A stretch of DNA of 5,343 bases from Burkholderiales bacterium (GCA_947458895.1 CANHBY010000139.1:1-5343); one strand, 5' to 3'. Numbered from the stretch's first letter, positions 1 through 5,097 are shown. Made by a program: numbers and translations. Notes: generated by a model from the letters alone, not told the origin.

Positions 1-145
1 AAAGCCTAGCTGTGGAGACCCAGGGGGTGAGCTGCCGGGCCCGCCGCCCCCATCAATCAACCATCAACAACGGCCAGTCAGAGAACCCCAGGGTTATCTG
101 ATGACAGGTTCACTAAAGATGACTATGACGACTTGATGTCCGGTA

Positions 146-245
146 TGCAGAGGCCGGCAGCTGCAAATTGACGCAAGTTCGGGGCCTGCTGCACCGTAGG
201 TTTGCAGGGCCGACCATATAAGAACACTTGCACTGTTTCAATGCA
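146..245. promoter_or_regulatory. Putative operator region: clustered TGCA half-sites
   Basis: Six TGCA tetramers start at 146, 162, 190, 203, 229 and 242. Fewer than one would be expected by chance in 100 bp. The last four form two pairs with identical 9-bp spacers (190-206 and 229-245), and the pairs are exactly 39 bp apart. Both pairs share TGCAC, then G-T at the same spacer positions, and end TGCAG. Since TGCA is self-complementary, each pair is also a dyad. The second is a 17-bp imperfect palindrome (TGCACTG-TTT-CAATGCA, one mismatch). MerR-family dimers bind dyads in promoters, so autoregulation by the adjacent gene is the natural inference. The protein-DNA link is not shown by the sequence. 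Confidence 0.4.
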
Positions 246-256
246 GCTGACACAAT
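228..256 (+). promoter_or_regulatory. Candidate promoter for the MerR-family gene
   Basis: A weak sigma-70-like pair is visible: TTGCAC (228-233), a 17-bp spacer, and CACAAT (251-256). The hexamers match consensus at only 3 and 4 of 6 positions. Transcription would start at or very near the GTG at 263, giving a leaderless or nearly leaderless message, which fits the lack of a Shine-Dalgarno sequence. The dyad at 229-245 would lie over the -35 element and spacer. An alternative is the better -10 match TATAAG at 217-222, but it has no recognisable -35 at a normal distance. Confidence 0.3.
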
Positions 257-262
257 ACGCGG

Positions 263-676
263 GTGGACAAACACTTCAATCTTGATCAGCTGTGCGCCTT
301 GACCGATCTGCCCAAGCGGACGGTCAGGTACTACATGCAAATTGGCTTGGTTGATCGGCCCATTGGCGAAACCCGAGCGGCCTATTACGAGCAGCGTCAT
401 CTCGATCAACTGCTGCGCATCAAGCAACTCACCGATGCCGGTATTTCTCTTGAGCGCATTCGTGAGGTGCTGCAGGGCGGCGGCCTGCCGGTGCCCGCTC
501 GGCAGCGAAGCCCCGGCTCGGTGGAAGTCCGAAGCCACCTGTTTGTTGCGCCTGGCATTGAGCTCCAGATCACACCTGAACAGGCCGGCCTCTCGCCTGA
601 GCAACTCAGAGCGTTGGTGCGAGAGGTGATGCTGGCCGCGCAGAGGGTGATTGGCAATCAAGCTGGCGATGGGTGA
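263..676 (+). CDS. MerR-family transcriptional regulator
   Basis: This 137-residue protein is a small DNA-binding regulator of the MerR family. Residues about 5-72 form the family's winged helix-turn-helix: the TVRYYMQIGLV segment, where the recognition helix runs into the wing, then a segment with AAYYEQRHLDQLLRIKQL and the typical amphipathic DAGISLERIREVL. The C-terminal part (about 80-137) contains VAPGIELQI and a helix rich in Leu/Arg, perhaps for dimerisation or ligand sensing. It lacks the cysteine cluster of metal-sensing MerR, CueR or ZntR proteins (only Cys11 is present), so a metal effector is unlikely. The GTG start is forced: an in-frame TGA lies at 248-250 and the next ATG is within the HTH. 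No Shine-Dalgarno is seen. The gene lies upstream of a VIT-VWA gene on the same strand but is separated from it by a terminator. The effector and target genes are unknown. Confidence 0.85.
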   Translation: MDKHFNLDQLCALTDLPKRTVRYYMQIGLVDRPIGETRAAYYEQRHLDQLLRIKQLTDAGISLERIREVLQGGGLPVPARQRSPGSVEVRSHLFVAPGIELQITPEQAGLSPEQLRALVREVMLAAQRVIGNQAGDG

Positions 677-688
677 CCGAGTTTCGGG

Positions 689-710
689 CGCTGGCCCATA
701 GGTGCCAGCG
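689..710 (+). repeat. Hairpin just after the MerR-family stop codon
   Basis: A perfect 7-bp GC-rich inverted repeat (CGCTGGC and GCCAGCG, 8-nt loop) begins 12 nt after the stop. No T-run follows, so it is not an intrinsic terminator by itself. It could stabilise the mRNA 3' end ahead of the true terminator at 766-785. Confidence 0.4.
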
Positions 711-765
711 GGCGCGCCCAGCCCTTGTTGAACACGAATTCAAAACCCATCGCAGCATGGGACGG

Positions 766-785
766 GGGCGGTGCGCCCTTTTTTT
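766..785 (+). terminator. Rho-independent terminator after the MerR-family gene
   Basis: GGGCG, loop GTG, CGCCC is followed directly by seven T residues (779-785). Two additional G-T pairs can extend the stem from 764-765. It lies 90 bp after the MerR-family stop and 58 bp before the TTG start of the VIT-VWA gene. The two genes are therefore probably separate transcription units. It also argues against starting the VIT-VWA protein further upstream, because that frame would read through the terminator. Confidence 0.75.
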
Positions 786-830
786 GACCTACTTTTCGAT
801 CTACGCCACGGCCCGTGGCCGTGACCCTCC

Positions 831-836
831 AGGAGG
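831..836 (+). promoter_or_regulatory. Consensus ribosome binding site that decides the TTG start
   Basis: A perfect AGGAGG lies 7 nt before the TTG at 844. The frame is open upstream to 673, but the upstream codons give composition unlike a protein and cross the terminator at 766-785. This site fixes the start at the non-ATG codon. Confidence 0.8.
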
Positions 837-843
837 CAGTGCC

Positions 844-3228
844 TTGAAGAACCAATTCAGTCTTTCATCATTGCGCGGCGAAGTGCTCGCCTTGAAATCA
901 GTTCACCTTGCCGGTCGGGTGGATGAACTGTTGATGACCATGACGATGCACCAGCACTACGTCAATGACTCTGACGAGAACGTGGAGATCATCTACACCT
1001 TCCCCCTGCCATGGGACGCAGCCCTGATGGGGATGGCCGTTGAGTTGGCCGGCAAGCGCATGCAGGCCACCGTGACCGAGAAGCGCAAGGCGCTGGCTGA
1101 CTATGAGCGTGCCGTGGAAGACGGCGATTCCGCCGTGATGGTCGAGAAAACAGCCGCTGGCCTCTACACCGCCAACCTCGGCAACATCAAGCGTGGCGAG
1201 AGCATTTCGATTGAGATCGAATACTCGCAACTGCTGAAATACGAGCAAGGCCAGGTGCGGCTTTGCGTGCCCACGGTGGTGGCTGAAAAATACGGTGACG
1301 CCTATGCAGAGGGGCTTCTTGCCAGCCACGAAACCACCCAAAGCGACGCCCTGGTGGAATACGCGCTGAGCGCAGAGGTTCATGTGTCTGGTGCCATGTC
1401 CCGCTCAAAAATCAGCTGTGCCAGTCATGCGGTCACCATGGCTGCTGCCGATGGCGGCATCGTTGTCAGCCTGCAAAAGGGTGCCTTTCTGGACCGAGAC
1501 TTCATCTTGAATTTCAGTGGCGCTCTGGGTGATTCCTTTGCCTTGTCGGCCCCTGATGGGGATGCCACCTTGGTGCTCGCCAGCTTCTGCCCGCAACTGC
1601 CGTTCGAGCGCCAAGACCCTCTGCTGCTGAAGATCCTGTTGGACTGCTCGGGCTCCATGCGAGGCGATGGCATCCAGTCAGCGAAACGGGCACTCCACAG
1701 CCTGTTGCAGGGCCTGAATGAAACCGACCATCTCTCGTTCAGCCGTTTTGGCGACGAGCTGATTCACGATCTCAGTGAGCTGCAACCCTGCCATCCCGGC
1801 ATCATCGATTGGGTGTCACGTGCTGTCAGCACCGCCCAAGCGAACCTGGGTGGAACCGAGTTGAGCCAGGCCTTGGCTGACACGGTGCGGTCCATCAAGG
1901 CCCCGGGCTCTGCCGATCGTGCGCCGAGTGTGTTGCTCATCACCGATGCAGCCGTGTGGGATTGCGCTTCGGCCATCGAGACCTGCCGCCATCTTGGGCA
2001 GCGAGTTTTCGCAATTGGCGTGGGCGCTTCGCCTGCCGAAAGCCTGCTCAGAGACCTGGCCGAGCAAACGGGCGGTGCCTGTGAGTTCGTCTCGCCGAAT
2101 GAGTCGATGTCGGAGGCTGTCGAGCGCATGATCCACCGCATGCGCAGGCCGCAACTTGGCAAGGTGTCGGTCGATTGGGGTCAGGAGCCCCTGTGGCAAA
2201 CGCCGCTTCCCACTCAGTTCTTTGACCAGGAATCGGTGCATCTTTATGCGAGGCTTGCACAGCCTTCGGTGGTCTCGCCGAAGCTCAGTTGGGCCGTGGC
2301 GGGCCAGTCCTATGAGGCCAGCCCGGAGCGCTTGACGCCAACAGGCGATCACAACCTCAGCCGCTTGGCCGCCGCCAAGCGCATGCCGGCTCTGAACGAA
2401 GCAGATCAATTGGCGCTGGCCCTTCAATACCAACTGCTCAGCAACCAAACGAATCTCATCCTGGTTCATGCCAGGGCAGAAGGGGGGAAGCTGCAGGGCC
2501 TGCCCGCCATCCGACAGGTCAAGCAAATGCAGGCGGCGGGGCATGATGCCTCCGCTTTGTCGCTGGCTGCACCCCTGAGCCGCGGGGCCTCCGTGGCCGA
2601 GAGCAGTGACAGTGCATGCGTGGCCTCAGTCTGGCGAACGGGTCGATCCCCAGCGCGGGCGCGAACCCGGGACATGGCGTTGGAAGACCTTGAGGTACCG
2701 ATGGTCCTGATTGGGCACCCTGCGGAGTCTGCGGAACAGAGCTCGTCCTGCCTGACGGGCGTGACGGCATCGAACCGGGCGGTTCCCCCAAGGCCCGAAG
2801 CCATCCTTCGGTGTTTCGAGAACGCCGTCATGTCGGGCTGCGATTTTGCTGGCGCCCTGCTTGCTGTTCGTGAGCTGGTGTCGGGCACCGTATTTGAGGA
2901 AGCCCTCGCCTCAGTGGCGGAGCCAGAACTTATGTCGGGCCAAGTCTGGGCCTTGTTCATCGATGCCCTGGCCGACCACGCGAAAGCAAGCTTTGCTCTG
3001 GGGCGCCACAGCCAAAGAGTGCTGCGAGTGGCAGCTGCCGGGTGTGACCCGAAGGCTGCTGAGAGGATGGCGTTGATGGTCTCCACCCTCCTGGCGGCTG
3101 GATCGGAGTCGACTCCGGATCTGCGTGCTCAGCAGGGCAGGGGCGGCCGTGCGTTGGCTGCCCTCAGGTTGATGGCACGTGCGCTTTTACGGCTAATTCG
3201 CTTAATTGCTCCCAGGCTCATCAGATGA
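844..3228 (+). CDS. VIT and von Willebrand factor A domain protein
   Basis: This 794-residue protein starts at TTG behind AGGAGG. Residues about 7-125 match a VIT (vault protein inter-alpha-trypsin) domain, with YTFPLPWDAALMGM, the ADYERAVEDGDSAVMVEK segment and the NIKRGESISIEIEYSQLL strand. Residues about 262-432 are a VWA domain with a complete metal-ion-dependent adhesion site: DCSGS (D267, S269, S271), T338 in GGTEL, and D368 in ITDAA, where Ala replaces the usual Gly. A segment at about 520-568 (ALALQYQLLSNQTNLILVHAR, then LPAIRQVKQMQAAG) resembles the conserved region after VWA in bacterial VIT proteins. The last 220 residues match nothing I recognise; they are mostly helical in appearance and end in an Arg-rich, acid-free tail (about 765-794). 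No signal peptide or clear transmembrane segment is seen, so the protein is probably cytoplasmic or peripheral. VIT-VWA proteins probably act as metal-dependent protein-binding scaffolds; the partner here is unknown. The stop codon lies within a strong hairpin. Confidence 0.88.
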   Translation: MKNQFSLSSLRGEVLALKSVHLAGRVDELLMTMTMHQHYVNDSDENVEIIYTFPLPWDAALMGMAVELAGKRMQATVTEKRKALADYERAVEDGDSAVMVEKTAAGLYTANLGNIKRGESISIEIEYSQLLKYEQGQVRLCVPTVVAEKYGDAYAEGLLASHETTQSDALVEYALSAEVHVSGAMSRSKISCASHAVTMAAADGGIVVSLQKGAFLDRDFILNFSGALGDSFALSAPDGDATLVLASFCPQLPFERQDPLLLKILLDCSGSMRGDGIQSAKRALHSLLQGLNETDHLSFSRFGDELIHDLSELQPCHPGIIDWVSRAVSTAQANLGGTELSQALADTVRSIKAPGSADRAPSVLLITDAAVWDCASAIETCRHLGQRVFAIGVGASPAESLLRDLAEQTGGACEFVSPNESMSEAVERMIHRMRRPQLGKVSVDWGQEPLWQTPLPTQFFDQESVHLYARLAQPSVVSPKLSWAVAGQSYEASPERLTPTGDHNLSRLAAAKRMPALNEADQLALALQYQLLSNQTNLILVHARAEGGKLQGLPAIRQVKQMQAAGHDASALSLAAPLSRGASVAESSDSACVASVWRTGRSPARARTRDMALEDLEVPMVLIGHPAESAEQSSSCLTGVTASNRAVPPRPEAILRCFENAVMSGCDFAGALLAVRELVSGTVFEEALASVAEPELMSGQVWALFIDALADHAKASFALGRHSQRVLRVAAAGCDPKAAERMALMVSTLLAAGSESTPDLRAQQGRGGRALAALRLMARALLRLIRLIAPRLIR

Positions 3229-3238
3229 GCCTGGGAGC
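3208..3238 (+). terminator. Strong hairpin spanning the VIT-VWA stop codon
   Basis: A perfect 14-bp inverted repeat (arms 3208-3221 and 3225-3238, 3-nt loop CAG) covers the last codons and the TGA stop (3226-3228). This is the strongest secondary structure in the window. No U-rich tail follows, so if it terminates transcription it is atypical. It could instead protect the mRNA 3' end, or cooperate with the stem-loops downstream at 3282-3348. On the complementary strand the tail is likewise not T-rich. Confidence 0.55.
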
Positions 3239-3281
3239 TGTTCATCCATACAGACTTTCTCGGTACCGGGTGGCACCCACA

Positions 3282-3300
3282 GAGCTCACAGCTTGAGCTT
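3282..3300 (+). repeat. Stem-loop in the gap after the VIT-VWA gene
   Basis: AGCTCA (3283-3288) pairs with TGAGCT (3294-3299) around a 5-nt loop, with a G-U pair possible at the base. It is one of several consecutive hairpins here. No T-run follows directly. Confidence 0.4.
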
Positions 3301-3312
3301 CTCGTTGGGGAT

Positions 3313-3349
3313 GATCGTCAGTTTCTGACTCTTCAGTCACTGACGATTT
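3313..3349 (+). repeat. Long two-part stem-loop, possible terminator
   Basis: A perfect 9-bp outer stem (ATCGTCAGT at 3314-3322, ACTGACGAT at 3339-3347) encloses a second 4-bp stem (GACT 3327-3330, AGTC 3335-3338, loop CTTC). A single 4-nt bulge (3323-3326) separates the two stems. The structure ends in TTT and then CTCGTC, so the U-tract is short. It may be the real terminator for the VIT-VWA transcript, or a structured leader or small RNA element of the downstream peptide gene. Confidence 0.5.
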
Positions 3350-3532
3350 CTCGTCACCACAGAACGGTGCCACGCAAGCCGCAGGGCGACCCATGCCTTG
3401 CTCTCGATGACCTGGCGCGCCCGGGAGAAGGTTTGAATGAAGCGGTTTCAGCACTGCGGGGTTCACGTCCCCCTGCATTGATCGAAAGAAAACGGACGGT
3501 GATTTCTTAAGACTTGATGGGAGTGAATGGAG

Positions 3533-3685
3533 ATGAAGAAGAAACTTGTGGTTGCCGCGATCGCTGCGTGCGCATCCTTCGCTGTGTGGGCCAACTGCAC
3601 TACGAACACGACTTGGTACAACGGGCGTGCCGTGACCTGCACAACCTGCTGCACTGGCAGCTACTGCAACACCAATTGCTACTGA
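3533..3685 (+). CDS. Small secreted cysteine-rich peptide
   Basis: This 50-codon gene has a good start: ATG with GGGAG at 3519-3523, 9 nt upstream. The product opens with a classic Sec signal peptide, MKKK followed by the hydrophobic stretch LVVAAIAACASFAVWA. Cleavage is predicted after Ala20 (VWA, an AXA-type site). The mature 30 residues are rich in Thr (9) and Asn (5), have a single charged residue (Arg32) and contain six cysteines at 22, 36, 39, 40, 45 and 49 (spacing 13-2-0-4-3). This suggests three disulfides in the periplasm or outside the cell, or metal binding. An alternative lipobox-like IAAC ends at Cys13, but that leader would be unusually short. I do not recognise the family; the adjacent CC recalls knottin-like peptides, without an exact match. 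The gene sits 64 bp ahead of a WYL regulator, with a possible coupled 20-codon ORF between. Bacteriocin, signal and structural roles are all possible. Confidence 0.75.
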   Translation: MKKKLVVAAIAACASFAVWANCTTNTTWYNGRAVTCTTCCTGSYCNTNCY

Positions 3686-3687
3686 GC

Positions 3688-3750
3688 ATGAAGCGCCCAC
3701 CCGAACCTGAGGCGGTGGCGCTGTTCAAGACCACGACGTGGGGCGACTGA
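3688..3750 (+). CDS. Possible 20-codon ORF coupling the peptide to the WYL gene
   Basis: An ATG two bases after the peptide gene's TGA opens a 20-codon frame reading MKRPPEPEAVALFKTTTWGD. Its TGA overlaps the next ATG in TGATG (3748-3752). It has no Shine-Dalgarno of its own, so it would depend on re-initiation by ribosomes finishing the peptide gene. The product has no signal peptide or recognisable domain. It may serve only to carry ribosomes to the WYL gene, or it may be chance. The same frame is open back to a TTG at 3514, but there it overlaps the much more convincing peptide gene, so the longer version is rejected. Confidence 0.3.
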   Translation: MKRPPEPEAVALFKTTTWGD

Positions 3751-4712
3751 TGAGTGAAATCGCAAGGCTTTACCGCTACCGGAGTTTGTTGTCCCGCGCG
3801 GTGGCCATTTCAGCAACAGATCTGCGGGCTGAACTGGAAATCTCCACGGCCACCCTCAAGCGCGATATTGCCAAGCTGCGAGATCAATTGCATGTTCCGA
3901 TCGCTTTCGATCGGGATCGGGGGGGCTATTTTTTGGAGAGTGAGACCGATGGCAGGGAGTTGCCGGGCCTTTGGTTCAGCCATGACGAGCTGCTGGCCTT
4001 GTTGACGATTCAGCATTTGCTGTCCCAGCTTGAACCCACGGTGTTAGCTGCCACGCTCGGCCCCATCAAGGACAGGTTGTCTGAATTGTTGGGGCGCCAG
4101 TGCCCGGCGCAGAACGACATCGGCAAGCGCATTTTGCTGCTCAACGCGAAGAAGCGAATCTTACCGCCACGGGCCTTTGAGGTCCTGGCCACAGCCACTG
4201 TGTCTCGCAAGCGCATCCAGATGACCCACCTGAACCGGCAATCGGGCCTGCGTCTGCAACGCGAGGTGTCGCCTCAGCGACTGGTGTACTACCAGAACAA
4301 CTGGTACCTCGATGCCTGGTGCCACCTTCGCGAAAGTCTGCGCAGCTTCTCGATGGATGCGATCGAACAGTTGCGGGTGATGGAGGAGCCGGCCCTGGAG
4401 GTTTCTCAGGACGTGATCGACGCCACCATGGGCACTGGCTACGGCATCTTTTCCGGTGCTCAAACCATCTGGGGAAAACTGAAGTTTTCGCCGCAGCGAT
4501 CCCAGTGGGTCTCTCGCGAAATCTGGCACCCGAATCAGCGAAGCAGCACGGAAGCAGACGGCAGCTTTGTGCTGTCGATTCCCTACTCGGATGACCGTGA
4601 GCTGGTGGGCGAGATCCTGCGCTTTGGTCCGGATGTGGAGGTCTTGGGGCCCCATGAACTCAAGGCCAAGGTGCAAAAGAATTTGCTTGCTGCGATCGGC
4701 CGGTACATGTAG
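3750..4712 (+). CDS. WYL-domain transcriptional regulator
   Basis: This is a 320-residue DNA-binding regulator of the YafY/WYL type. Residues about 6-60 form a winged helix: ATDLRAELEIS, then the recognition helix STATLKRDIAKLRDQL (32-47) and the wing DRDRGGYFL. The WYL domain follows at about 140-210, with the name-giving W185-Y186-L187 and the conserved R198, F200 and D203 of SLRSFSMDAI. WYL domains are ligand-sensing modules thought to bind nucleotides or other small molecules. The C-terminal WCX-like region (about 230-318) includes FSPQRSQWVSREIWHP and the ending DDRELVGEILRFGPDVEVLGP. Full length for the family. The ATG at 3750 is preferred over GTG 3738 because it overlaps the preceding TGA and aligns with the usual N-terminus. 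A weak GGGG (3740-3743) is the only Shine-Dalgarno. It is likely co-transcribed with the cysteine-rich peptide, which is a plausible target. Its ligand is unknown. Confidence 0.87.
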   Translation: MSEIARLYRYRSLLSRAVAISATDLRAELEISTATLKRDIAKLRDQLHVPIAFDRDRGGYFLESETDGRELPGLWFSHDELLALLTIQHLLSQLEPTVLAATLGPIKDRLSELLGRQCPAQNDIGKRILLLNAKKRILPPRAFEVLATATVSRKRIQMTHLNRQSGLRLQREVSPQRLVYYQNNWYLDAWCHLRESLRSFSMDAIEQLRVMEEPALEVSQDVIDATMGTGYGIFSGAQTIWGKLKFSPQRSQWVSREIWHPNQRSSTEADGSFVLSIPYSDDRELVGEILRFGPDVEVLGPHELKAKVQKNLLAAIGRYM

Positions 4713-4719
4713 CCGGCCG
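4697..4719 (+). terminator. GC-rich hairpin spanning the WYL gene stop codon
   Basis: CGGCCGG (4697-4703) and CCGGCCG (4713-4719) form a perfect 7-bp GC stem. Its 9-nt loop contains the self-complementary TACATGTA and the TAG stop (4710-4712). No T-run follows, so it is a candidate mRNA 3'-end structure rather than a textbook terminator. The arrangement mirrors the stop-spanning hairpin of the VIT-VWA gene. Confidence 0.4.
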
Positions 4720-4834
4720 TGTGCCGAACCCGGTTCTCGCTTCGCGTGCTGAGCGTCGGCGGGCCATGGAACAGCAGATCGGGAAGCCCATTAATCGTCA
4801 ACACAGGCGTGTGAGAAACATTGAATAGACATCA

Positions 4835-4860
4835 CCCTCGTGCCTTCTAGGCCGCGAGGG
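4835..4860. repeat. Two-part inverted repeat
   Basis: CCCTCG (4835-4840) pairs with CGAGGG (4855-4860), and inside it GCCT (4842-4845) pairs with AGGC (4849-4852) around a 3-nt loop. A small internal loop separates the stems. There is no T-run on either side. It could mark the 3' end of the WYL transcript, or of a minus-strand ORF whose TAG (4849-4847) lies in the centre. Confidence 0.35.
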
Positions 4861-4999
4861 CGCGAAAGATCCGGCGGCTGCTGCGAACCACTCGTTTTAA
4901 GCCGGCTTGCCGCAGATCGCGGCGCAGGCGGTTGAAACCTTCTGCCACTGCATCGCGATGAGCGAGGCCCTCTACACCTCTGAACACAGCCAGCCCCAT
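4847..4999 (-). CDS. Doubtful small basic ORF on the minus strand
   Basis: A 50-codon minus-strand frame begins at ATG 4999 and ends with TAG at 4847. It encodes a very basic product with segments such as GFNRLRRDLRQAG and VVRSSRRIFRALAA. Codon choice (CGC, CTG, GGC) looks plausible for the genome, and the stop lies in a hairpin as at two real genes nearby. Against it, there is only ACGGGG directly abutting the ATG as a ribosome site and no domain is recognised. The longer open frame extending to 5260 runs antisense through the lipoprotein start and looks non-coding. It could be a gene remnant, a true small basic protein or chance. Confidence 0.15.
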   Translation of the reverse strand: MGLAVFRGVEGLAHRDAVAEGFNRLRRDLRQAGLKRVVRSSRRIFRALAA

Positions 5000-5074
5000 C
5001 CCCGTGGGTTGTCGGCGGCCTGTGCGCTGGGTGCATTGAGCCAGAGAACCTGCAGGATGCACGCCGCCTTGGCG

Positions 5075-5097
5075 TGGTCGTGCGGGACCAATTTTTT
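5075..5097 (+). terminator. Weak stem plus T-run ahead of the lipoprotein gene
   Basis: TGGTC (5075-5079), a 6-nt loop and GACCA (5086-5090) precede A and six T residues (5092-5097). The stem is short, so intrinsic termination would be weak. Its place, ending 19 nt before the ATG at 5117, would suit either the end of a transcript from upstream or an attenuator in the lipoprotein leader. Confidence 0.3.

Larger units (their letters stand above)
1..262. other. Upstream non-coding region, no supported gene
   Basis: No gene can be supported here. All three + frames are open for a stretch from the window edge, ending at stops near 103-105, 134-136 and 169-171, but none has a plausible start with a ribosome binding site, so a gene tail entering from the left cannot be confirmed or excluded. 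The long minus-strand ORF that covers this region is mostly antisense to the MerR-family gene and is not credible. The stretch contains a small palindrome at 84-95 (AACCC-CA-GGGTT). From 146 onward it has an unusual density of TGCA tetramers, described separately as a putative operator region. Confidence 0.5.
3239..3532. other. Intergenic region with stem-loops, leader of the peptide gene
   Basis: No protein-coding gene is supported here. The left half carries two stem-loops (3282-3300 and 3313-3348) plus a small GGGT-GGC-ACCC hairpin (3268-3278). The right half is plain and leads into the Shine-Dalgarno of the cysteine-rich peptide gene. No convincing sigma-70 promoter was found: TTGATC at 3478-3483 has only a poor -10 at the right distance. 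The long minus-strand ORF across this region is antisense to the peptide gene and is judged spurious. Confidence 0.5.

Noticed and set aside
113..661. Minus-strand 182-codon frame
   Set aside because: It is mostly antisense to the MerR-family gene, with low-complexity composition and no recognisable domain.
784..812. TTGACC within the T-run as a -35 element for the VIT-VWA gene
   Set aside because: No acceptable -10 hexamer lies 16-19 bp downstream; the T-run is better explained as the terminator tail.
898..1383. Minus-strand 161-codon frame rich in His, Gly and Val
   Set aside because: It lies antisense to the VIT domain coding region, and its composition follows from the + strand codons.
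1816..2544. Minus-strand 242-codon frame inside the VIT-VWA gene
   Set aside because: It is the antisense shadow of a GC-rich gene whose + strand product has clear VWA motifs. The minus product has no coherent domain.
3542..3571. Lipobox reading of IAAC at residues 10-13 of the cysteine-rich peptide
   Set aside because: A 12-residue lipoprotein leader would be unusually short, and the residues after Cys13 remain hydrophobic up to a good signal peptidase I site at VWA. Kept only as an alternative.
3242..3700. Minus-strand 152-codon frame whose N-terminus looks like an Ala-rich signal peptide
   Set aside because: Its Ala-rich start is the reverse complement of the TGC cysteine codons of the + strand peptide gene (GCA reads as Ala). 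The rest crosses hairpins and has no recognisable domain or ribosome site.
3514..3750. 78-codon + frame overlapping the cysteine-rich peptide gene
   Set aside because: It uses a TTG start and has no signal peptide or domain, and it is out of frame with the clearly coding signal-peptide gene. Only its last 20 codons, after ATG 3688, remain possible.
4161..4676. Minus-strand 171-codon frame opposite the WYL gene
   Set aside because: It is an antisense shadow; the + strand carries the conserved WYL and C-terminal motifs.
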